This document shows positions 8,518-17,088 of a stretch of 64,000 bases of DNA, piece after piece. A program made the position numbers and the translations under genes. The stretch comes from JASGTU01 sp963821815 (GTDB lineage Bacteria; Chloroflexota; Anaerolineae; Caldilineales; Caldilineaceae): the NCBI GenBank assembly GCA_963821815.1, contig CAWGFG010000006.1:372001-436000 (forward strand), in the 5' to 3' direction. Every line of letters starts with the position of its first letter. The first letter of the stretch is position 1. Below the pieces are notes generated by a model, which was given only the letters and a program-made list of their open reading frames with translations, searched no databases and was not told the origin of the DNA.

Positions 8518-10089
8518 ATGAAGATCAGCACTGTTTCACAAATGCGAGACATGGACCAGACCGCCATCGCAAAATATAACATTCCCGATGGTATTCTCAT
8601 GGAGAATGCCGGGCTGGCAGCCTATCGTGTACTGTCATCCGTCGTTGACCTGGCGCAGCAGGAGACAGTCGTCTTCTGCGGCAGCGGCAACAACGGCGGA
8701 GACGGCCTAGTTGTCGCGCGCCTCATCTACAGCGCAGGCGGTAACGTCCAGATTGTGCTCCTGAGTGATTCCAGCAAATTCGCCGCTGCATCTGCGGTCA
8801 ATTACAAGGCTGCCGAGGCGTTGGGCATTCCTATCGTTTCCGTTGGCGACATCAGTGATTTGGATGACTTTCTGGAGAATGTTGATGTCGTGGTCGACGC
8901 CATTCTGGGTACTGGTCTACAGCGTGAAGTGACTGGAGACTACGCCGACGTTATCGATGCCATCAACCGTTCCTACGCCGTTGTCATGAGTATAGACATT
9001 CCCAGCGGCGTTCAAGGCGACACGGGACAGGCGCTTGGGGTTGCTATACAGGCTGATTGTACCGTGACATTCGGACTGCCCAAGCTGGGCAATCTGCTTC
9101 TGCCAGGCTGGGACTTGGGCGGTGCGCTTGCGGTCAGCCACATTTCATTCCCGCCCGGTCTCTACAACGGCGATCATCTTCAGGCAGCCGTAAATACGCC
9201 TCTACCACTGCCGAAGCGCGTCATAGACGGTCATAAGGGGACCTTTGGACAGGCGCTGTTTGTTGCCGGTGCAGCCGATTATTACGGGGCGCCTTCCTTG
9301 GCATCCATGTCTTTTCTGAAAGCGGGAGGCGGTTATTCGCGGCTGGCGACGCCGCGCAGCGCAGTACCCACACTTGCTGCCATGGCGCCAGAAGTTGTTT
9401 TTGTCCCGCAGGCGGAAACGGATTCAGGCAGCCTGGCTGAGAACAGTTGCTCTGACATCGTCGATTTGGCGAACAAACTGGATATTACCATCGTTGGACC
9501 CGGGCTTTCTCGCGAGCCGGAAACTATGCGACTCGTGCTGGAAGTCGTGCCAGAAATCGAAACGCCTCTGTTAATCGATGGCGATGGGATCTCGGCCGTT
9601 TGCGAGGATCGGGATGTGGTGCGAAAACGCAAAGCGCCTACCGTGCTCACGCCTCACCTGGGCGAGATGTCACGATTAACGGGCAAGTCGATTGCTGATC
9701 TTAAGTCGGACCACGTAGTCGCGCTGCGTGAACTGTGTACAGATTTAAACGCGGTTGTGGTCATGAAGGGGGCGCATACGCTGATTGGCTATCCTGATGG
9801 CCGCGTCTACATTAACCTGACCGGCAATCCAGGCATGGGCACTGCCGGCTCCGGTGACGTACTGACGGGCACGATTGCGGCACTCTATGGGCAGGGCATG
9901 AGCTTCGGTGATGCGGTCAGAATGGGAGTTTTTGTGCATGGATTAGCCGGCGACCTAGCGGCCGAAGTGCACGGTGAAGACGGCATGACGGCGACCGACA
10001 TTCTAGGAGAATTGCCAGCCGCCGTCAAAGCGCTGCGAGAAAATTATCACGATGTTGTCGAGCGCTATGAGATTCCAGTTGTGAGCTAA
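8518..10089 (+). CDS. nnr: Bifunctional NAD(P)H-hydrate epimerase / ADP-dependent NAD(P)H-hydrate dehydratase
   Basis: A 523-residue fusion that repairs hydrated NAD(P)H. The N-terminal YjeF_N epimerase domain (about 1-215) shows CGSGNNGGDGL and SIDIPSGVQGDTGQ. The C-terminal ribokinase-like dehydratase domain (about 225-510) shows GHKGTFGQALFVAG, TPHLGEM and the ATP/ADP-site GMGTAGSGDVLTG. Length and order match the standard bacterial fusion. A GGAGGAAGAGGG purine run precedes ATG 8518. It is convergent with the next gene, only 9 bases away. A housekeeping enzyme, unrelated to the surrounding catabolic genes. Confidence 0.95.
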   Translation: MKISTVSQMRDMDQTAIAKYNIPDGILMENAGLAAYRVLSSVVDLAQQETVVFCGSGNNGGDGLVVARLIYSAGGNVQIVLLSDSSKFAAASAVNYKAAEALGIPIVSVGDISDLDDFLENVDVVVDAILGTGLQREVTGDYADVIDAINRSYAVVMSIDIPSGVQGDTGQALGVAIQADCTVTFGLPKLGNLLLPGWDLGGALAVSHISFPPGLYNGDHLQAAVNTPLPLPKRVIDGHKGTFGQALFVAGAADYYGAPSLASMSFLKAGGGYSRLATPRSAVPTLAAMAPEVVFVPQAETDSGSLAENSCSDIVDLANKLDITIVGPGLSREPETMRLVLEVVPEIETPLLIDGDGISAVCEDRDVVRKRKAPTVLTPHLGEMSRLTGKSIADLKSDHVVALRELCTDLNAVVVMKGAHTLIGYPDGRVYINLTGNPGMGTAGSGDVLTGTIAALYGQGMSFGDAVRMGVFVHGLAGDLAAEVHGEDGMTATDILGELPAAVKALRENYHDVVERYEIPVVS

Positions 10090-10098
10090 CGACTTCGG

Positions 10099-10830
10099 CT
10101 AGCCTCGACCAAGATATTGCTGTGTGGTCGGCAAGACGATGGCTTCCAGTACGTTCACATGGAGCGGCAGCGCGCACATGGTGACGGCTACCTCGGCCAA
10201 CTCGTCCACAGTTATCATGGGTTCGTCATCCGAAGGTTTGCTGCTGGACGCTCGCCGTTCCGTCAACACATTGCCTGGATGCAACATGCTGGCTACAACA
10301 TTATAGTCTCGGCCTTCGAGCGCCATGGACTTGGTGAGACCGACGATGCCATGTTTTGTTGTGTTATAGGGAGCGGCATTAGGCCGGCACATCTGTGCCG
10401 AGATGCTGCCCACGTTGACAATGCGCCCTCCACCTTGCTTTTTCATGATGCGCATGGCTTCTCTGCCACACAAAAACGGACCAGTGAGGTTCACCCCCAG
10501 TACTTTCAGCCACGTATCCAAGGACAGTTCGTCGAAAGGTCCGCCGTCAAATGCGCCTGAGTTATTCATCAGGATATCAACGCGGCCGAACTCGGCCATG
10601 GTGGCATCGAACAATGCCTTTACAGCCGCTTCGTCGGTTACGTCCGTAGGCACGACCAAGATTTTCACGCCGCTGTCCGCCAGCTCTGCAGCCGTTTGGT
10701 CCAGGTTTTCCTTCTTGCGCGAGGCCAGAACCAGGTCAGCGCCCTCGCGTGCAAAGGCGCGAGCGATGCCCTTGCCGATGCCGGTGCCCGCGCCGGTGAT
10801 GATTGCGACTTTACCCGCTAAACTCGTCAT
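10099..10830 (-). CDS. SDR family oxidoreductase
   Basis: A 243-residue classical short-chain dehydrogenase with TGAGTGIG (12-19), Ser142, Tyr155 and Lys159 at standard spacing, and MNNSG in place of the usual NNAG. An upstream TTG at 10842 is in frame, but ATG 10830 is the better start because GGAGAG lies 4 bases before it. Probably an NAD(P)-dependent alcohol or sugar dehydrogenase. It lies 76 bases downstream of the IlvD/Edd dehydratase on the same strand and likely shares its transcript, which suggests a role in sugar-acid breakdown. Confidence 0.9.
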   Translation of the reverse strand: MTSLAGKVAIITGAGTGIGKGIARAFAREGADLVLASRKKENLDQTAAELADSGVKILVVPTDVTDEAAVKALFDATMAEFGRVDILMNNSGAFDGGPFDELSLDTWLKVLGVNLTGPFLCGREAMRIMKKQGGGRIVNVGSISAQMCRPNAAPYNTTKHGIVGLTKSMALEGRDYNVVASMLHPGNVLTERRASSSKPSDDEPMITVDELAEVAVTMCALPLHVNVLEAIVLPTTQQYLGRG

Positions 10831-10906
10831 GATTCTCTCCAATCCATGATGGCAGTGGTAATATTCCTATGCTCCAACCGCTTGTTCGCAAGGTCTACTG
10901 TTTTAC

Positions 10907-12661
10907 TCAGAATTTCGGCTGTTCTTCGACCGTAACCGGGTCTTTGCCCCAAAGGAAGTCGAAATCCGCGCCAAGCGGCGCTTGGGCAACATGCTGCTCA
11001 TAGAGCATGCCGTACCCTCGCGTGTACCTTTTTTCCGGCGCGCGCCATTCAGCTCGCCGGCTAGCCAATTCGTCATCCGGCACGTGCAACGTCAGCGAGC
11101 GGTTGCGGAAATCGAGCTCGATTTCGTCACCGTTGCGAACCAGTGCCAGCGGTCCGCCGACTGCACTTTCGGGCGCTACGTGCAATACAATCGCGCCATA
11201 GGCAGTACCGCTCATGCGCGCATCTGAGATGCGCACCATGTCGCGCACACCCTTCTCCAACAGCTTCTTTGGGATGGGGATGTTGCCGATTTCTGGCATA
11301 CCTGGACCGCCGACAGGACCAGAGTTCTGCAGCACCAGCACATCGTCTTCGGTCACATCCAGTTTGGGGTCATCTATTCGGGCACGCAGATCGTCGAAAT
11401 CGCTGAAGACGACCGCACGACCGCGATGCGTTAGTAGGTTTTTGGATGCTGCTGAATGCTTGATCACCGCTCCGTCCGGGGCCAAATTGCCGGTGATGAT
11501 GGCTAATCCACCTTCCGTATGAAACGGTTGGTCCAGCGGTCGGATGACATCTGGGTTGATGATCACTGCGTCTGCCACATTCTCTGCCAGCGTGCGTCCG
11601 GTGACCGTCAACGCATCGCCATGCAGGAGCGGCAGTAGCTGTTTCAGGACAGCCGGAATGCCGCCTGCGTAATGCAGGTCCTCCATCTGATAGGCGCCGC
11701 TAGGTCGCAAACTGGCGACGATGGGCGTGTTCCGACTGATCTGGTCGAATAAATCCAGCGGCAGATCAATACCCAGGCGTCCCGCAATCGCCGGCAAATG
11801 CACGACTGCGTTGGTGCTGCCGCCCACAGCACAGAGCAACGTAATCGCGTTTTCAAAGGCGTCGCGTGTGAGGATGTCCGATAGCCGGACGCCTTCCGTA
11901 ACCAACTCCACGATGCGCCGACCGGTTTGTTCCGCCAGACGCACGCGGTCTCCGTCGACTGCCGGTGTGGCGCCGTTGCCAGGCAGTGCAATGCCCAGCG
12001 CTTCCATGAGTGAATTCATGGTGGACGCTGTGCCCATGACCATGCAGTGCCCTGGTCCTCGAAATACCGCGCCTTCTACTGCCGTATAGGTCTCCTGCGA
12101 GATGGCGCCGGCTGTGAACTCCGCTGTCAAGCGCCGACAGTCGGTACATGCGCCCACAATTTCGCCGCGGAAGTGCCCGTTCAACGCGGGACCACCGGAT
12201 AGCACCATGGTGGGGATATCGGCGCTGGCAGCGCCCATGACGGCTGCCGGCACGGTCTTGTCGCAGTTAACGAGCAGCACAACGCCATCTAACGGCTGCG
12301 CTCGGATCATCTCTTCCGTGTCGATGGCAGCGAGATTGCGATAGAGCATTGACGTAGGGTTCAGGTAGATTTCGCCTAGGGAGATGGTCGGGAATTCCAG
12401 CGGAAAGCCGCCAGCCTGCCAGACACCCCGTTTCACTGCATCGGCAAGTTCATTCAAGTGGCTGTTGCAGTTGTTTAATTCACTGTAGGTGTTGCAGATG
12501 CCGATGAGCGGGCGACTCATGTCGTCGTCGCTGAAGCCCATGGATTTTGTAAATGCCCGGTGTGTAAAGCCCGCAACGTGCCCTGCGCCGAAGAACGCCT
12601 GGCTTCTGGAGCGTGTTTCGTTTTGACGCGTATCGTTCTTGCTGTCTGTTGTTGCTGCCAC
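10907..12661 (-). CDS. IlvD/Edd family dehydratase, probably a sugar-acid dehydratase
   Basis: A 584-residue iron-sulfur dehydratase. Cys56 (GICNTYSELNNC), Cys133 (NCDKTVP) and Cys206 (GPGHCMVMGTAST) match the three cluster ligands of the L-arabinonate/xylonate dehydratase branch as I recall it (2Fe-2S type). Neighbours (enolase-superfamily enzyme, SDRs, Gfo/Idh) fit a sugar-acid substrate better than branched-chain amino acid synthesis, and no other ilv gene is present. The start is a GTG with AGGAG 12 bases upstream. The 188-base leader region contains two perfect palindromes. Confidence 0.88.
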   Translation of the reverse strand: MAATTDSKNDTRQNETRSRSQAFFGAGHVAGFTHRAFTKSMGFSDDDMSRPLIGICNTYSELNNCNSHLNELADAVKRGVWQAGGFPLEFPTISLGEIYLNPTSMLYRNLAAIDTEEMIRAQPLDGVVLLVNCDKTVPAAVMGAASADIPTMVLSGGPALNGHFRGEIVGACTDCRRLTAEFTAGAISQETYTAVEGAVFRGPGHCMVMGTASTMNSLMEALGIALPGNGATPAVDGDRVRLAEQTGRRIVELVTEGVRLSDILTRDAFENAITLLCAVGGSTNAVVHLPAIAGRLGIDLPLDLFDQISRNTPIVASLRPSGAYQMEDLHYAGGIPAVLKQLLPLLHGDALTVTGRTLAENVADAVIINPDVIRPLDQPFHTEGGLAIITGNLAPDGAVIKHSAASKNLLTHRGRAVVFSDFDDLRARIDDPKLDVTEDDVLVLQNSGPVGGPGMPEIGNIPIPKKLLEKGVRDMVRISDARMSGTAYGAIVLHVAPESAVGGPLALVRNGDEIELDFRNRSLTLHVPDDELASRRAEWRAPEKRYTRGYGMLYEQHVAQAPLGADFDFLWGKDPVTVEEQPKF

Positions 12662-12698
12662 TGTTCTCTTCTACTCCTGCGGATGAGAGTCCTGCTAT

Positions 12699-12746
12699 CG
12701 TATCCTAGGCTGCATTCGCGGCCGCGCCAATGCAGCCTAGGATACG
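12699..12746. repeat. Perfect 18-bp inverted repeat with palindromic loop, upstream of the IlvD/Edd gene
   Basis: CGTATCCTAGGCTGCATT (12699-12716) is exactly complementary to 12729-12746. The 12-base centre contains a further 10-base palindrome, CGCGGCCGCG. The element ends 38 bases before the GTG start of the dehydratase gene. No T-run follows on either side, so it is not a classical terminator. It could be an operator, an attenuating hairpin or a small mobile palindrome. Confidence 0.75.
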
Positions 12747-12793
12747 TGTTCGTTCACGTCAAAAAGAGGCGGAGAACTAATCTGCCTTCGATG

Positions 12794-12831
12794 TTTGCTT
12801 ATGTGAAGTGCTGCGAGTTCACATAAGCAAA
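12794..12831. repeat. Perfect 14-bp inverted repeat after the enolase-superfamily gene
   Basis: TTTGCTTATGTGAA (12794-12807) pairs exactly with TTCACATAAGCAAA (12818-12831) around a 10-base loop. It starts 18 bases past the stop of the minus-strand gene at 12850. The flanking T-run (12836-12840) is on the plus-strand side, which is the wrong side for that gene. It may be a T-poor terminator, an mRNA end-stabiliser or an operator for the next gene. Confidence 0.7.
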
Positions 12832-12849
12832 TATATTTTTGTGTAACCT

Positions 12850-13998
12850 CTAGTAGGCTGAGATGACGTTGTCAGCGATGTATTGAAAATTGACATCCAT
12901 ACCAAGACCCGGATCCTGCGATACATGGACAAAGCCTTCGTCGTCCATAGGATCAACCAGCTTGTTGAGCCACGGCGCCGGTTTCTCATAGTCGATAAAC
13001 GGATGCAGCAGGCCTCGTTCGTAGAATTCGCCGGGGACAGACATGGCGCATAATACGTGCAGATTGCCGACGCCACCGCCGTGCACTTCCATACGCATGC
13101 CGAAGCTTTCCGCTAGATGGGCTATCTTCATGAGCGGGGTGATGCCGCCTACATCGCCTACACCGCCGCGTACCAAATCGCAGGCGCCGTATTTGATCCA
13201 TTCGGCGCGTGTGTGCATCTTGCCTTCGGCCGTTTCGGGGCCGCAAATGGGCAGGTAGGTGTTTTCGCATAGCCAAACGTAGGACGACATGCTGTGTTCG
13301 TCCATAGGCTCTTCCATCCAATAGTAGTCCAGTTTTTCCAGCTCTTTGGCGATATAGAGCGCTTCTTCACGACTGTAGTAGTGAAAAGGGTCCAGCATGA
13401 GCGGGATATCCGGACCGACAGCTTCTCGGACGGCGGCGCAGGCGGCGGCGTCGCGCTTGGCATTCGGCGCACCATCATAGGGCGGTTGCCACGTATGCAG
13501 CTTGAAGGCAGGATAGCCTCTCTGCATCGCCCATTCGGCGAACTTGGCATAGGCTTCTGGTGAATTTAGTCCATTTTCGAGATCGTCGCCGCACATGGTG
13601 CTTGCATAGGCGGGCACTTTGTCGCGTGCGGCGCCGAGAAGCTTGTGCACGGGCAGTCCCGCCTGTTTGCCGGCGATATCCCACAACGCCAGATCCACAG
13701 CGGTTAGTACCTTGTCCTGCAGTGTGGCCAAATTGAGCCGTTGTCGCTCCTTCAGCGCTTGCCAGATCTTCTCGCGATAGACAGGGTCTTGGCCGACAAG
13801 GATGGGTTTGACTGCTTTCTCCAATGTGCCCTGCATTATGTTGCCGAAGGCGTGTCCTTCAATGCCCTCGTTCGTATGGATTGTCACCAGCGATTGCGAG
13901 GCGTCATTTTCTGGGCCAGGATGGCCGTGTCCTTCCGAATCGCGCACCGTTTGTGAGCGATAGCGGAATGTTTGGACGGTGATGTCTGTGATCTTCAT
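12850..13998 (-). CDS. Mandelate racemase/muconate lactonizing enzyme family protein (enolase superfamily)
   Basis: A 382-residue enolase-superfamily enzyme. The start is ATG 13998 with GGAGAC 8 bases upstream; an open frame extends further but has no support. Metal ligands are evident: Asp203 (LMLDPFHYY), Glu229 (YWMEEP) and Glu255 (CGPETAEG). His306 (MEVHGGG) fits the catalytic His of the mandelate racemase group. The usual KxK is K166-L-H168, and by hand alignment the Asp partner of the His dyad is Gly279, so the active site is not standard. Most relatives dehydrate or racemise sugar acids. It is upstream of the IlvD/Edd gene on the same strand, so the pair may act on related sugar acids. 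Confidence 0.88.
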   Translation of the reverse strand: MKITDITVQTFRYRSQTVRDSEGHGHPGPENDASQSLVTIHTNEGIEGHAFGNIMQGTLEKAVKPILVGQDPVYREKIWQALKERQRLNLATLQDKVLTAVDLALWDIAGKQAGLPVHKLLGAARDKVPAYASTMCGDDLENGLNSPEAYAKFAEWAMQRGYPAFKLHTWQPPYDGAPNAKRDAAACAAVREAVGPDIPLMLDPFHYYSREEALYIAKELEKLDYYWMEEPMDEHSMSSYVWLCENTYLPICGPETAEGKMHTRAEWIKYGACDLVRGGVGDVGGITPLMKIAHLAESFGMRMEVHGGGVGNLHVLCAMSVPGEFYERGLLHPFIDYEKPAPWLNKLVDPMDDEGFVHVSQDPGLGMDVNFQYIADNVISAY

Positions 13999-14166
13999 TG
14001 AGTTGTCTCCTGCATACGGTGCAATGGGAGGTGGATGATGCGGATGATGTCTGCTGCACTTACTCGGTCTATACGATTTGCCTAATATCACACTCACTGA
14101 AAAAACGGCGGGCTATTTATTCTGCGTACGAAAACGCCTGCAGCGAGTTTGGGCTGCACCGGCCAA

Positions 14167-15015
14167 CTATTCCGGATGATATTGGTTATGGCGCCAGACG
14201 TACTTCGGTTCATAGCCGAATGCGGCTCGCGCCTTTGCAATACTTAACGGAGAGGCATGGTCAGGCAACTCACCACGTACTTTCATCATATTTCCAAATT
14301 GCTCAGTAACCAGATCGATCGTCAGTTGTGGCAGTACCGTCTCCGAGCTTGTGATATTGTACGGTCCTGGTTCTACAGTAGACGCTTCGATAGCCAGCCG
14401 GCACGCTTGCGCAGCATCACGCGCATCCGTCCGCGTCCACAGCAGCCTGTTACCTGATGCGGGGTCTTTGACCATTGCCTCAATTTCTGGAGCGATCTCT
14501 TCCGGCGTGCGCACGCCAAGCAGGCGGAACGAAAGTATCTCCAGCCCGAACTGCTTCACGAAATAATCAGCAGCTTGCTCGCCGGCAGTTTTGGAAAGCG
14601 CATAGCAATTAACGGGGCGGGCGGGATGCTCTTCGTCAACCGGCACATAGAGCGGCGGGGCTCCGGCAAATCCATAGATTTGATTACTGGATGCGGAGAC
14701 GATTCGACGGATGCCAAGGTCGGCGCAGGCTTGAAACAGGTTAAACGTACCGCTGACATTATCACCGTACACGCGCTGGTCGGATGCCAGTCCGGCGTTG
14801 GCCCACGCGCCCATGTGCACAACCGCTTCGATTCCGAACCGAGCGAGAACATTGTATATCTGACCGGCGTCTGTCAGGTCGGCTCGAATGTATGTATAGT
14901 CCTGAGAGATGGGCGTTCCAAGATCAAGACCAACGACCGAATGGCCGTGCAATTGCAGTTCGCGGACAACATAGCGACCGATTCGGCCGTTGCTGCCGGT
15001 TACAAGTAGAACCAA
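14167..15015 (-). CDS. NAD-dependent epimerase/dehydratase (extended SDR)
   Basis: A 282-residue extended SDR with TGSNGRIG (6-13), a conserved SASSNQIYG segment and a YALSK catalytic pair. It most resembles NDP-sugar epimerases and uronate dehydrogenases of this fold; the short length and sugar-acid neighbours make a uronate or sugar dehydrogenase plausible, but this is inference. The start is a TTG at 15015 with AGGA 7 bases before it; no better start exists before the Rossmann motif. It lies 168 bases upstream of the enolase-superfamily gene on the same strand. Confidence 0.85.
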   Translation of the reverse strand: MVLLVTGSNGRIGRYVVRELQLHGHSVVGLDLGTPISQDYTYIRADLTDAGQIYNVLARFGIEAVVHMGAWANAGLASDQRVYGDNVSGTFNLFQACADLGIRRIVSASSNQIYGFAGAPPLYVPVDEEHPARPVNCYALSKTAGEQAADYFVKQFGLEILSFRLLGVRTPEEIAPEIEAMVKDPASGNRLLWTRTDARDAAQACRLAIEASTVEPGPYNITSSETVLPQLTIDLVTEQFGNMMKVRGELPDHASPLSIAKARAAFGYEPKYVWRHNQYHPE

Positions 15016-15224
15016 TCGATTTTCCTAACTAGTTCAGGCGCCAAGACGATGCAAAGCCGCCACCGGCGTTCGTTTCTTCGCCCAGAAAGTTCACTTTCCA
15101 GAATGATACCACATCGCATACGCATGCCCTTGTTTCCATCGTCGCTCGCAACCTGAACCGGCCACGGTGCATATCTGTATAGACGCACGTGGATCTGAGA
15201 ATCCAGGCCTGTTAGGCAGAATTA

Positions 15225-15971
15225 TTAGGACGGGCGACGACGGATATGGTCGATGCGGATGTTGGCTAGCCAGTAGATTACGGCTGAAAGGAACAGCATT
15301 AGGAGCGCGACGATGCTGATCATGTATGGTCTGCACGGGTTCGCTATTGTGCAGCGTGCATAGGTCTGGAGAAGCGAAGGGGAGATCAGGCTGACAATTC
15401 CGCGTACGACGATTGCGAGCGCCATGACAGCCGGCGCGATTATCGTTATTGCCTGCTGCGCCTGTCTCGGTGATCGCATAGACAGAGAAACGAGTATACC
15501 TGTGGTTGCCGCCAGCAAAGAAGCAAAGGGCGTTAAAAACGCTACTGAATAGAGGAAGTGGAAGGCTGGCCTTGACTGTGACCATTCACTTGAAACCGTC
15601 AGAATAACCGCGCTCACCAGAACGGCAATCATGGAGAGTGCAAAACCGTACAGTGAAACGGCTGTGATTTTTCCGAAAAGAATGGCGCCACTCGATAGCC
15701 TGGTAGAAAGAAGATAGGCAAGCGTGTGCCGTTCCCGCTCGCCAGCGAATGCGTCGCTGCTCGGGCCAGCAATCAGGAGCCACGTCAACCAGAACCACGC
15801 GAACAGATAGCCAGTGGAATCCAACCATCCGCTTGCGATGCCGATGGGCGCAACTAAACCGAGAATAATCAGTGTAAGGCCGAAGGCGACAATGGCGCTC
15901 TTGTTGGGATAGAGCGAGACAATGATATTCTGCAGTTCATGTCGCCCAACAACCCAAGCATCCGACATCAT
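15225..15971 (-). CDS. ABC-2 type transporter permease
   Basis: A 248-residue polytopic membrane protein with about six hydrophobic segments (roughly 28-48, 55-68, 104-128, 142-165, 174-197, 218-237). SSDAFAGERERHTLAYLLSTRLS after the second segment is the typical cytoplasmic motif of ABC-2 permeases that contacts the ATPase. Its ATG overlaps the TGA of the ATPase gene (ATGA type), so translation is coupled and the two form one exporter. The substrate is not evident; relatives export drugs, antibiotics or sodium. Confidence 0.85.
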   Translation of the reverse strand: MMSDAWVVGRHELQNIIVSLYPNKSAIVAFGLTLIILGLVAPIGIASGWLDSTGYLFAWFWLTWLLIAGPSSDAFAGERERHTLAYLLSTRLSSGAILFGKITAVSLYGFALSMIAVLVSAVILTVSSEWSQSRPAFHFLYSVAFLTPFASLLAATTGILVSLSMRSPRQAQQAITIIAPAVMALAIVVRGIVSLISPSLLQTYARCTIANPCRPYMISIVALLMLFLSAVIYWLANIRIDHIRRRPS

Positions 15972-16939
15972 CGGGCGGGGCTCATTTCACTGACCGATTC
16001 GCTAATTTGCTCATCGTCTTGAACTAGTGCGCCGAACACCTCTGATAGGGAGGACGTCTGTTTTCTCACTTCCGTAACCTCGGCGCCTGATTCTATGATG
16101 AGGCTGACCAACGGCGCCGTGTCCACGTTACCGGTCAACTTTAGTGTGATAACGTTCTCCGTCTGGTTGACCGAAGCTACCTCCGGTCTGCGCAGCAGCA
16201 ACACGGCGATTTCTTCGCAAAAGCCGCGCCCAGTAACTTTAATGGCAGGTTTGTGGCCAAGGGCATGTATGGTCGACATGCTTCCACTGACGAGCGCCCG
16301 ACCTTTGTGCAGAATCGTCATGTGATCACAGCAGCGGTCTGTGATGGACAAGTTGCTCGTTGCCATCAGCACTGTCATGCCCGTTTGGTCGACCATGTTG
16401 CACAGGTGGTCCGTGATGGAGGCCGCAACGATTTCGTCTAGGCCTGCATATGGCTCATCCAGCAGCAATAACCGGGGTGTTGGCAGCAGGCTGCGAGCGA
16501 GACTGAGCCTTTGCTTCATGCCACGTCCCCAGCCGGCAATGATTTCGTACCTATTGTCCCACAGGCCAAAAACGTGTAGCAGTTCTTCCATTTGGCGCAG
16601 TCGCTCTTGTCTGGGCAGGCCCCAGATGCGCCCGTGATAGTCGAGCGTATTCCAGGCGTTGTACCGCTCATCCAGACCGCGCGTTTCAAGCGCAACACCT
16701 GTATACTGTCGCACGAAGTCACCATGTGCCACAGGGTCTTTGCCTATAATTCGTACGGCGCCTGCAGAGGGTTGTAGCAATCCGAGAAGAAGCCGAAACG
16801 TTGTTGATTTTCCGGCGCCGTTCGGTCCGATAATGCCGTGAACTTCACCGTCATTGACGCGCAGATTCAGGTCGTTAACTGCAACGACCTGATTGAAGCG
16901 GCGAGTAAGACCACTTGTTACAATCGCAGGCTCGGCCAC
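15968..16939 (-). CDS. ABC transporter ATP-binding protein
   Basis: A 323-residue ATPase of an ABC-2 exporter. Walker A GPNGAGKST is at 38-46 and Walker B RLLLLDEP near 156-163. The signature is degenerate: GWGRGMKQRLSLARSL replaces LSGGMKQR. A C-terminal extension of about 90 residues (235-323) follows the nucleotide domain, as in the CcmA/DrrA/NatA group. The GTG start has a strong GGAGGAG site 6 bases upstream. It is translationally coupled to the permease gene. Confidence 0.88.
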   Translation of the reverse strand: MAEPAIVTSGLTRRFNQVVAVNDLNLRVNDGEVHGIIGPNGAGKSTTFRLLLGLLQPSAGAVRIIGKDPVAHGDFVRQYTGVALETRGLDERYNAWNTLDYHGRIWGLPRQERLRQMEELLHVFGLWDNRYEIIAGWGRGMKQRLSLARSLLPTPRLLLLDEPYAGLDEIVAASITDHLCNMVDQTGMTVLMATSNLSITDRCCDHMTILHKGRALVSGSMSTIHALGHKPAIKVTGRGFCEEIAVLLLRRPEVASVNQTENVITLKLTGNVDTAPLVSLIIESGAEVTEVRKQTSSLSEVFGALVQDDEQISESVSEMSPAR

Positions 16940-17088
16940 CTGCGTCTCCTCCGGGATTTCGTCAAGCGTAAACTGCCTCGCAAGGCGAGGTGCAACAATA
17001 GTATACGCGTGGAAGTGAATGCAGCGACAGGGTCACTTGTCCCTGAATGGTAGGACAAGTGCCATCAAATTATGAGACAAAGTGGAGT

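Noticed and set aside
12699..12746. Insertion-sequence end or transposon remnant
   Set aside because: No transposase fragment, matching second copy or target duplication is visible in the window; kept only as an unexplained palindrome.
1..15015. Reading the first 15 kb as one sugar-degradation island acquired by transfer
   Set aside because: Housekeeping genes (nnr) and unrelated genes (cytochrome c, decarboxylase) intervene, strands alternate, and no integrase, tRNA junction or clear base-composition change is visible.
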